A stretch of 64,000 nucleotides of DNA from Strongylocentrotus droebachiensis. Taxonomy: Eukaryota > Echinodermata > Echinoidea > Camarodonta > Strongylocentrotidae. The notes beneath the pieces are model-generated. The model did no database searches. It saw only the letters and a program-made list of their open reading frames with translations, and had not been told where the DNA came from. Location: assembly GCA_035222895.1 (NCBI GenBank), contig JAVYIG010002748.1:165959-229958 (forward strand), given 5' to 3'. Below, one piece after another: positions 23,030 through 34,298 of this stretch (position 1 is the stretch's first letter; each line of letters starts with the position of its first letter). Made by a program: the position numbers and the translations under genes.

Positions 23030-24115
23030 AATTGAATTGAATTGGATTGAATTTATCTATTCCCTCTCTCTATCCCTCTAAGTGCCATATCGATTGACTT
23101 TGGAGATCATGCTGTTACACATCCCTCGGTTCCTAGCCCTCTCTATTAGCACCACTCCCAGTTCTTTTACTTCTCTCTCTTCCAACAATTTCTGCAGACT
23201 GTCCATCCAAAGTGTCCCCTCCTTCCTCTACACCTAACTCTTCTCACAAGTTTCCCTTTACGTGTAATGTCCCGTGAATTTCAACTGCCTAATCAACATC
23301 TCACGTATCATTTTCCTTTGCACTTCAGCTCGTCTAAGAACTTCCTCATTACTAACTTTGTCAGTCCAAGGGATTTTCATCATTCTTCTCAAAAACAACA
23401 TTTCGCAACTTTCCAAACACTTTTTAGTATCAGAGGCTTAATCTATGTTTCACTACCATACATAAGTATTGGGTAAATGTAACAATACAGTACCCTTATT
23501 CTGTTCCGTCAGAATTTTGCCTTACTATGAAAATGCAGATTTAGCGAGAGCTATCCTTCTCTTGATCTTGATCTATTCATACACGGTTAAAGTCCACAAA
23601 GTGACAATACTGGATTTCGTTGGGGCCGTTTCAAACATAACAAAATAGATCAATCGAAATTATTGAAAATACTGATATACTAATACATGTACATGTAGTT
23701 AAAATAAATGAACACTAAAAGTGATGGTATAAGAATTGATAAAAGTATACAACCTTAGAGAACAAATAATAAAAAACAAAACATTATTACTTAACGGATA
23801 AAAAAGTTCAAAATTTGGGGAAATTTCAAATAAGTTGTATAAATATAAGAACAAAGGTTAAGGGAGGGAAAATACACTAACCAGTAAAACCTTTACAGCA
23901 ACGAAATATAATAAGAGATCGCACATTCAACATTAAAAAACACAAATGAATAACGCTTTTCTATCTAAAATAACTACAGGAACGATGAAATCATTGAAAA
24001 TACCAAAACAGAAATATCAAACATTGTAAATGAAGAAGATTTATTAAAAATAATAACACAACAATGTAAGACTCAAACATCACAGAATGACATACCCCCA
24101 TAATGTACACATTTT
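23030..24115 (-). mobile_element. LINE 3' end, interrupted by a nested insertion
   Basis: The tail TTGAATTGAATT (23030-23054) and the body 23571-24115 match the uninterrupted copy at 55637-56465, for example TTGGGGCCGT. The orientation is minus, as judged from the tail and from the protein remnant in the paralogous copy. It is split by the RTE-like insertion at 23063-23570. Confidence 0.75.
23063..23570 (-). mobile_element. RTE/craniofacial-protein-like LINE fragment with 8-bp target duplication
   Basis: The minus strand encodes a typical non-LTR ORF2 C-terminus: RMMKIPWTDKVSNEEVLRR followed by RKMIREMLIRQLKFTGH (about 23385-23265). It is flanked by direct repeats ATCTATTC at 23055-23062 and 23571-23578. 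The TLR3-linked paralogue reads straight through at the same point (about 55657-55672), giving the empty site. So this is a 5'-truncated copy that inserted after the two TLR blocks separated. Confidence 0.85.
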
Positions 24116-24364
24116 ACGCTGTGTGTCCATGATAGATTTTCGTTTGATTTATGATATTCCTATTATGTCCGGGTTTGATATCAAAACAATTATTCATATT
24201 TATTTTTGAGAGAGACAGAGAGGGAAAGAAAGAGAGAGGGGGAGATGGAGGGGGTAGGAGATTCATAGAAATACCATATATTATTTGGTAGGCTTTTAGT
24301 TTCACATAGCATTAGAATAACTGTTATCCAGTTTAGGGTAAGTAGCAGTCGTTTACCTACGTTT

Positions 24365-24490
24365 ATAATAGAGACTTTTAGATTTGCGTGGACTGATACG
24401 AGTGACGTCCATTGAAGGCGGCAGTGCATTAAAAGGACGTCGATCGTAGCAATCCACGTTGTCGTTGTGCAAATCTAAAAGTCACTAATA
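24365..24490. mobile_element. Short MITE related to 15896-16150
   Basis: Ends GACTTTTAGATTTGC and GCAAATCTAAAAGTC form terminal inverted repeats. The length is about 126 bp. The start GACTTTTAGATTTGC is shared with the element at 15896-16150, so they belong to one family. Confidence 0.8.
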
Positions 24491-25203
24491 GTGTTTGTAC
24501 CGTGTACTTAAGTTCGTATTAATGGGGATATTCGTAATCTTTAACCTATCAAATATGTGCTCTCTCTCTTTTTCAATTTCTTTCAAACCCAAAACAAACT
24601 TGAGGAAACCATGCACAAGGAGACTAATACCCTATTTTTATATGCTTTTCTTGATAGATTTATCTGGAATGTATCCTCCTACCCCCTTCTTTACAAATTC
24701 CTGGATACGCCCCTGTGTTTAAGTGAGTACACTAGCGATGTGTCCAGGGGTAAGAAACGGATGAACATGATTATAACATTGAAGAAAAAAAAATTGATGG
24801 ACAATTCGGTTAATGAATAGTGAAATAGCTTAGTTGGATATATTAATAACGTCAGACGGCCATTGGTCATATAACTAGATGGATGACAGACAAATGGACA
24901 AGGCCACAGCATAGGGGAGGAAGTTGTAGGGGTCCTATCGTTTTCTTATTCACGTTTCTTTCCCTCTCTCCTCTTCCTTCTTCTCTATCTCTTTCCTCTT
25001 TCTCGTTTACAACAAAAAATCGCCATGCAAGGGGGAGGAGGGAGGAGGAATCCACGTACCCCAATAGTTGCGCCACTATACTTGTGATTGTACAGCTGTT
25101 TCTATTATATGTGTAACTCAATGAAGTGCAATAAACCTATACCCTTGGTCAGTAACCTCAAACACCTTTTTTCAGAGGATATCAACCAAACAAAATAATA
25201 TAA
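24491..25203. other. Intergenic, no gene seen
   Basis: AT-rich and pyrimidine-rich sequence with a CCTCTCTCCTCTTCC tract at about 24955-25010. Nothing resembles a protein or RNA gene. Confidence 0.6.
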
Positions 25204-25882
25204 AGGCCCTTTTACACTTTCACGGATCGCATCACGGATCATCCCGGATCTTAATTCGGGGTGTTCCGGCGTGCGACACCATGATTTCTTCTCGATGCCG
25301 GTGTGGATACGTTCCGAACACGGTGTATACACGGGCAAGTACGGTGTCTCCACGGACAGACAAGGTAGCAACGCGGACCACGCCGGAAACGCATACGGAG
25401 CTAACACGGATTTCAAGGAAGAGCAAGGAGGCTACTGGGTACTTTTACGGTCCTTACACGGAGGTGTACGTTGTCTATTAGGATATCTCCGGAATGTTGA
25501 CGGGTGACTTGAGCTTGTAGGCCCTCATTTGATCATTTACCTTCTCGGCAAAATATACGGAATTTCAAACCCGGATGAAACCGGTGTTAATACGGACCTC
25601 CCGGTGTCTACACGGACTGTCCCGGATGTATTCGGCGGCTACACGGAGGTACACGGAGGTACACGGTGCCTACAGGGAAGAGGACTGATTGTTTTTCATC
25701 CGTGAACTCCGGGATGAAAAATTAAGCAAGCTTAATTTTTCCCCCGGATATGCAGGTACGCCAAGTATCACCCCGGATGCCTCCCCGGTGTATACACGGT
25801 AATGCCGGAGATAACACGGATGATCCCGGAGCGACGATCGGGGATGATCCGTGATGCGATCCGTGAAAGTGTAAAAGGGCCT
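25204..25882. mobile_element. GC-rich foldback transposon, 679 bp
   Basis: Terminal inverted repeats of about 47 bp begin AGGCCCTTTTACACTTTCAC at 25204 and end with the reverse complement at 25882, with one mismatch. The interior is dominated by ACACGG/CCGGAT-type subrepeats, in contrast to the AT-rich surroundings. No transposase frame. The superfamily is unknown; target duplication is unclear. Confidence 0.85.
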
Positions 25883-26707
25883 CTAGGGGACGATATCAAG
25901 ATCGATATGCCTGGCACCAGAGTCAATCATAGAGCCTCAAAAGGTGTCTCTTTTATGGAGGGGTAAAGGATGAAGGGGCGAATGAGGGGTGTGCATCCCC
26001 TTTTTCTGGACATCCTTAAAGCCTTGTCAGCAATTTGTAAAACCACTTTTTTCTTTCTTTATTTATGTTTTTTTTTGTTAATGTTCTGTTGGAAAATGCT
26101 TGATGATGTTACAAATGTAACACATTGGGTCTGGAACCCCTCCCCATCCAAAATAGACTAGCTTCGCCCCTGCAGGACACAAATCATTCCGATATCTCCA
26201 AGATTGAAATCTTTCACCCCACTTGTTTTGAACTTTGTTGCTTATTTTCCTCCCTTCGATATGTTAGGTGTGAAGAGCAGCTCTCTGTGATGGACTTTGA
26301 CCTCCTCCATCAGTTATAATTACATCTGGCGTACGATAATTACAGATACGAGTTGGCGTAATCTGACGTTATGGTAAATATATATGAAGCCCTAGAGTAC
26401 AAGAGCACCAGATTGTAAGATTTTAATGATCTGTTATGATAAGAAGTGCATCGCGACACACCTCCAAAAAGGACTTGGTTTTGCCTCTCTCTGCTTCCAT
26501 GTTTTTCGATCCTGTAGTTGAGAGTTTTATGAAAAGTGGTTCGTAGAGTAATTGATGGTCAATGCATTTGAAATGGTAAGCTGTCTGTGATCCCAGCGTC
26601 TAAATGCAAATACAGAGTGTATACATGAGAAGAGGATTTGAAGGAAGTGAATCTAGTCGTCAAAGCTTTCCGTAACCCTACGAAGTGTTGCCATTTTTAA
26701 GGTCAAT
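25883..26707. promoter_or_regulatory. 5' flank of SEC14-like gene C
   Basis: The region between the foldback element and the start codon of gene C must hold its promoter and 5' UTR, but no core promoter element can be assigned. It shows no clear similarity to the 5' flank of gene D. Confidence 0.4.
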
Positions 26708-28651
26708 ATGAGCGGCTTCCCGGGTAACCTTTCAGATAGCCAGAAGGAGAAATTAAGAAAGGTAAATAATCTTTTTTTTCTTCATCACACTGTATCATAA
26801 ACATGCCTTGTTATTATCATCACATAAATACACTTAATGCACCCTCGTTCGGTTAAAGGTCCACTTAGAGTGCATTTATGGTTTCAAGTTCAAATTCTAA
26901 GTCTATTGATGCTATCGAATAATGAAGTAAACTACATAATTTTTTTTTTAAAGCAGAGGAAACAATACGAGCTTCTCAAAAATAAATTGTGCATCAATTA
27001 TTGATGCTGCGTATAACATAAACATGTTATTTATGGGGCATTGATATTTTCATCACAACTACTGTTTTTATTGGGTTTGCTAATATTATTATTATTATTG
27101 ACGTCACTTGTGTCTGAGAGGCGAAAGGCGAATTGGTGTGACCCTTAGGTCTCTCCTCCAGGTATAACTAATTGGGGGTGTGCAGGTGGACCACCAAAAC
27201 CGGGTTTCCCCCTAGTCTTACACGAATAGTGCAGTGTGTTCTTTTACGTACAAACGTGGAGTCGCTCTTGTACACGGGGTTTTCATTTAACGTCCTATAC
27301 GGGGGACAGAGTGTTTTCCACTTAACATAACCTGCGTCCACAAAACAGGGGAGGGGCACGTTAACACACAGCGCAGGCTTCATGCGTCCGCCTAGTATGG
27401 ATTCGAACCCACGATCTTCGGTTCGACAGGCAGATGCTTTACCGACTGAGCCAACTCGCCTCCTCACTGTTGAAATGATTCAGTGTTGAAATTATGATAT
27501 TTAAACAACGAGAAAACAATGTCCTGTAATGAAAAGTTCAGCTTGCTAAGACAAACAATCGAATCCCAGAATCAAACGCTGTGTTGTATTGATAAAATGA
27601 GTTTAATGTTTGAAGTTGTCACGAACAATGCGGTAGCTTAATTTCCCTGTCATATTTCTTTTCACTCAGTTCAAGGAAAATGTTTCAGACGTTCTTAAGC
27701 CAGAGCATGACGATGTCTTACTCTTGAAGTTCCTTAGGGGTAAGTATATTGCCCCGCCCCTCCCCCTAAAGCATGTGAATATGAAGGTGGGGTGCAGAGT
27801 GTGCCCCCCCCCACTGACATTAAGAAGTCAATATCAATTATAGTAGCTAAAGTACAAGTAAATCATCTTTTATAAAAGTTGAGAAATTGCTGGTGGAGAA
27901 AGGTTATGAAAATAATATTATTTAATATAATATACCACAATGAGCTGCAACAGAGTAGCGTATTAGTATTTGTGCCTCCGTAAACATGATAGATTATATT
28001 GGAATATACTATCCGTCCAACTCCAACCCCCCCCCCCTTTAAACAAGGCGGTCGGGCTATCTAGTCCCATCTAGCCCTAGATCGAACAAACATTGTTGAG
28101 AAGAAGGTGCAATGCCCTTACCCTTACAAAACAAAATCAAAATGTGAAAAAACTTAGGGGGGGGGGGAATTCGCTCCAGTTACTCTTCGCAGTACCAAAT
28201 TGATCAACTCTATGTTTTACTCCCTAACAGCAAGAAAATTTGACCTGAAAAGGACAGAGAAGATGTTAAGGATGGTAAGTTAGTACTATCAAAAGTTATG
28301 TAAAATAATGTTCATTCACATTAAAACATGAATATTTTCTTTATTCATCTCTGTCATTCCCATATAAATATGTCTAGTTGTCAAAGTACAAGCGTAAACT
28401 AATGCTTTATGAGCCATTGACTAGCAACAACAAAAAATATCATCTTTAATTTGTTCGTTTTTGTTTTTGCTTGCAAACAGTTAACTTTTGGTTACCATAT
28501 AATTTTGAACATAGGAAATGTCCACCTATATACGTCATTTTCGTTTAGCTTTTCAATTTTTGTTTTTGTTTTAGGATATCAAGTGGAGAGAGGAAAATAA
28601 GGTCAGCACCATTCTTGATTGGTACAAGATCCCAGAGGTAATAATATTAAT

Positions 28652-28688
<37 letters not shown>

Positions 28689-31600
28689 GCAATAATTATA
28701 AAAACAAAAAATATGTCTCCCAGAGGGCCCTGCAATCACCCTACCGGGTACCCATTTACTTAACATAGGTGGAGTATGGCAAATTTAGATTAATATCTTG
28801 CCATAAGGCCTTAATAAGGTAATATTAGGTAACTTGTATATTTTCTTACACTGTAAAAAATAATTTGTTCATTGGTAATTTTTACGTATTTTCCCATGTA
28901 GAATTGACTTGAAAACATTAGTTTTGCCACTTACGCACTAAATTTAAGTCTTGCCAACTCAAACTTTCAATTTAGTAGAACATACGTGGAATATTTAAGT
29001 AAAATCAAATACATAAGAACTTTAAGTAATTTCAGCTTGTATTAATTTAGTAATTTTAACTCAAAATCAGAAATTATACGTACTACTCAAACAATTTATG
29101 TTGATTATTCTTATCTTTTTAAAGTATGGACCGATGCAGTGCGTAATAGAAATATTTACATAATTTATGAATATTCATTAAGACCAAATTAAACTCTTTT
29201 TTAAAGGCACATTGTCCTACTTGTAGCTACTTGCTCCCTCTATATAGAAAACTTCCCTAATCGGTGCCTGTTGGTCCCCCATGATCCTCTTTTTCTTATG
29301 TTAAATGAGAGCTGAGTTAATGAGATAGCCACCTGTCACAGTGACCTCGATGGCTCGCTGTGTGGTCTAATCCCTTCTAGCTGCAGTAGTAACGCCTACC
29401 TTTAAATAAAACAATTCTTATTTGTGGTTGAATGAAAATTTGAGGACTTTAAAACATTTAATAATTCATTTAACATGGCTAAGCAAAGACAAGACAATTT
29501 TTAATTGTTACCCAGTTCAAAACAAATAAAAACTTGATATTTCAGGAAATTGTCAAATAATTTTCCTTTTAAGATGCTACGATCAAGTATATATAAAATT
29601 TGGAGCCTTTCAATATGTGTCGAATTGAAGCGTATGTGTAAGTGATTAGTGATTAATCTTAAATAGAAGTAGTGAATGATTAGTGGATGTTACTTGTTAG
29701 ATTAGATGGGTACCAAATCGTGCAATATGTAATCCTATCATAGCTTTTTTGTTTAATTATCTAAAATGATTACAGTACTTAAATTATTTACGTTAATGTA
29801 ACTCGATTTAACGTAGTAAAAATTTATTTAGCAAAATAAGTAAATTCTACTTAAGATGCCGTAGGTAATATTTACTTAATAAAAATAAGGCAATTCTTTT
29901 CCTCAATTTTATTGAGTTATTTCGACTATTATTTTCTTACAGTGTAGGTTTGATATGTTCTTCAGGAAGTCAGATCGAACTCGTACAACATTTTTATCAG
30001 GGACAATTTTTATCAAAGCAAAAGATGAATGCAATTTGTATATCTCTTAACAAAATCCCATTGCTCATATTTAAACATTATATTTTTGTTCAATGGAGAA
30101 AAATGTTCATCTTGAGAAAAACAGAGTGAGAGTTGGGAAGTCAGTAACACCTAGGCTTGAAGAGTATTTTCTCGTACTGCACTGAAAAAAAATCTTCCCT
30201 ACCCTTTTTGGCCATCCGATGGTAAGGGTATGGGTGCCGCCTGCAAATACACATTTTTTTTTTTTTACAAGGGAATTGTTTACTTTATTGTTTAATATAT
30301 CGCATTTCATAACTTTCTTGGATGGAATTTCCTCAAAATATCACTCATCTGGTTTTTCCCACACTTTTAGATTATCTTGAAACATGGTATTCACCATGAT
30401 GGACATTCCTCTTCAACAATAAAATATAATAGACAATAGATTTGATCGATATTTGCATAATATTGACACAATACTTTATATTTCAGGTTTTCGAGAAGTA
30501 CTGGTGCGGCGGAGTGTGTGGATTGGATAAAGAGGGTCATGCTATCTACATATCACCGGTTGGAAACTTTGATCCTAAAGGTATTCATTGAGATAAATTC
30601 GATTTGAATTTTGATAATCATCAATATTTCTTTCAAGAATCAATCAAAATTAATTTGAATGTTCAAGAATCTACAATTAACTGATTCCTGCCAACCAATT
30701 TAACTCAGCTGAGGAACAGCTGAGGAATGAGCACAACTAGGAAAGGATTTTAGCTTGTATTCTGACCGAGTGGATAAGTCTTATTTTTCTTATGCTTCTT
30801 GTTGCGTGGGTATGTATATGTGTGTGCGCGCGTGCGTGCACCGTGCACGTTTGTGCGTGTGCGTGTGTGTGTGTTTTTGTAATTTACAGCAAGGTTTCGT
30901 TAATTTATATTTATATTTTCGCTGTCAGTGCCTACATATATTTTGGCATCTATACTTACATTTTGATTAATACAAAAATTCATGAAAAAATAAGGAAAGA
31001 TATCATTATTTTGTCTCTGTGTTCATTCCTTTTATGTGATTATATTTCTCGTCATTATGCTTGTACAGCGCATAGAGAAACTTATGTTTATTATGCGCTA
31101 TATAAATATTGTATTATTATTATTGTTTATTATATCTTTCTATATTTTTAATAATTTTTTATTCAAGGGGTCTTATTTTCGGCGAAGGCCAGTGACATTC
31201 TGAAGACTTACATCCATTCAATTGAATACCAGTTCAGGAGTCACAAGCGGTTCTCTGAACAGGTATGAGAACTACTCCTAATATCACCCCTTGTGCCCGT
31301 TATATACACAATGCGTCATTTATTAACGCAAGACTGTGTCAAGGACTGAGGGTGGCATCGTATAAAGTCAAATACGAAATGAATAGTCCAAGCATTGCAT
31401 TTTAATACCTGTTTAATTACTGTTAACATAGGTAATGATAATTAAGATCACTTGTAAAGTGCTTTGAAACGTCGTATTAAGTGTTATCCAAATGTGACTA
31501 TGATTATAGGTTAGCTTCATCTAAAATGTTGTGTGTATTCGTGTCCCCTTGACTACCATATGTTTGTATTATCACAGAGAGGATTGAAGCATACTGAGGG

Positions 31601-34257
31601 ATCTTTGATGATCTTTGACATGGAGAACCTTGGAGTACATCATCTATGGAAACCGGCTATTGATATGTTCATCAAGGCAAGCATTCAAATTGTACCATCT
31701 GATAATATGTTTTCATAATTATATTGCATATTTTCTACGTCTATAACATGGTGGGATGATTAACGATAAAAACCAATCTGTGCTTCCAAAACCAAGTCTG
31801 TGCACATGTAGTGCACTTTGGTAAGCTTTGATCCCCACATTGATAGAAAATGTGCGCCTACTCAATGGCCTAGCTACTGGGGACACACCCAATCAAATGG
31901 CGAAAAAATAAGGTAATTAAGGTAATTAATTTGTATTTTACCTGTTTATATGCTTGTGTATTTATCTATTTTGTTTTTGATGCTGTTAATTGTTTTATTA
32001 GTATCAAACAGGGCCTCATGGAAGACCAACAAGTTGGTGATATGTGCGACCCTGTTAAAATATCAGAAATAATAAATAAATAAATAAAACAGAGAAAGTT
32101 AAAGGAAAAAGGAGAGGGGAAGAGCAACGTATAAAGAAGATACCATGATCCCTTGGACCCCCCGCCCCCCATGATAATTTTGTTTGCTTATTTGTATTTC
32201 TTTCATCGAGTAAGTCCAGTCCCCTCTATAATGCCAGTTTTCCCTATGATATTTTTTTCCATACTATGCCTCTGATCTACTCCCACTTGATAAAGGATCA
32301 AATTGCTCCATGCCTTCTTTTTTTAAAGTTAAATCTCGGCAAATCATTCCATCACAGAAATATAAGTAAATTTGGAAGACGCGCAGTTCCTGGGGGGATA
32401 GAGCATTTTCTCATTCTGGTCCGTCCCTTTGGAATAAGTTGCCTCTTAGTATTCGTAATTTAACTGCCCTTCATGACTTCAAATTTGCTCTAAAAACCCA
32501 TCTCTTTCTAAACAGTGCTATTTAATCATGTCAATGTAGCGTAATAATTTGTGTTGTTTTAGTTTACTTTATTTTAGTTTAAAAAGTTATATTTTTGTGA
32601 TAGTAAGCATTTATGTACAGCGCCATGAGCGTCAGAGCCTGGCGGATACCGGCGCTATATAAATATCCATATTATTATTATTATAATTACGTTCGTTTTT
32701 CAATGAGAAGGCATATTTTTAATTTTCTGACAGACTGCTGTAATTGCTGAGCAGCATTATCCAGAGTTGATCTACCGTCTCTTCATCATCCGAGCACCCA
32801 AGATCTTCCCGGTGACCTATTCACTAGTCAAGCCTTTCCTCCGCGAGGACACCAGAAAGAAAATCCAGGTTTTGGGAAGTAAGAATCTCTGCTTTGAATT
32901 CTTAATCATTAATGAATTTTATCTTAGGTTAGTTGATGTGAATTATCACAAAAATACGGTTTGAAATAAGGTGAAAATGTAAGAATGGATTGGCCGTATG
33001 TATCATGAACTGTGAGTGACAGGTGCAGATCGATTTGGGGGAGGTATAAGGTGTTGCTCAATTTGTTACGACAAGACGGACGAAGCTCCAAGAGTAGGAA
33101 ACAAGGAGGTAACATGAATGTGGTTTTCTGCTTCATTTCTAGGTAACTGGAAGGAGGTTCTGTTGAAGGAGATAGACTCTGATCAGCTGCCGGTTTACTG
33201 GGGAGGAACCAAGACAGATCCTGATGCAAACGAGATGTGTACTTCACTGGTGATTAAAAATATTTTTTTAATAATATATAATAATAATACGTCCATTCAC
33301 ATATCGCAGCTACTATACAAACTTTGCTTTAATATAAAAAGCATATTTTTACAGTATCTAAGTGTACGACCTGAACACGTTTATTTATGTTTATAGCTCT
33401 CAATTAATGTTTCATGTGCGAATTGATACAGGAATCCATTTTTTCCGATGATTTATAATCAACTATGCATGAACACGATCTATCCTCAAAGACATATTTA
33501 ATAATAACAGAGGGCGTATTCATACAACTATTTACATTGGATTGATATGAATTGTCGTGATTTACTCTACCTATAATACAGTCAATACGTTACTCATTTC
33601 CTGCTTTAGAAGTTATAAAATTATTCTCATGGTTCTGAAATTGAGCAACTGATAACTTTATCTTTGTCTCTATTTTATTAATGAAATGTTATAAATAGTT
33701 CATATTGTCTGTAATTCTGTGGCCTTCATGCTTCATATTCAACATCGAAGCTCTTATTATTCTTTCGTGTAGATAAGAGTGGGTGGCAAAATTCCCAAGT
33801 CATTCTACCTAAAGGACCGTGAACCGCCGCATACACTGACAACGCATGAAGTGTCAAGAGGGGGAGTCATCGAATTTAAGTATGAAGTCAAGAACGCCAA
33901 CAGCGTCATGAGGTACAAACCTATGAGTTTTGATAGTTCATTACACTCATATACACTATTCACAATTATGAAACCGATTCAAGACCGTCATCAGACCGAA
34001 TTAGCAATTAATTACATTGCCCCCAAGCAGGGGCGTACGCAGGATTTTTTCAAGGGGGGGGGGGGGGGTTTTAAAATATTTTGCTCCCGAAAATTTGAAA
34101 ATCGCGCCGGCCGAAAAGTCGCTCAGTGGGGGGGGGGGGGGGGGGGGGGGGGTAAGCAGACACTTTTTTTTTTTTTTGGTCTCAAAATTTCAAAATTTGA
34201 CATTTTTCTTCGTTGGTGGGGGGGTAAGGTCACCTTATTTAGGTTAGCCGTGGGTAT

Positions 34258-34298
<41 letters not shown>

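Noticed and set aside
27400..27465. Functional tRNA gene
   Set aside because: A and B boxes are present but the anticodon and T stems do not pair; a SINE body follows directly.
27168..27467. 99-residue minus-strand frame
   Set aside because: Translation of a tRNA-derived SINE head and body.
33779..34297. 172-residue plus-strand frame
   Set aside because: Only its first part (to 33912) is real: exon 10 of gene C. The remainder runs through the intron and the hAT-like MITE.
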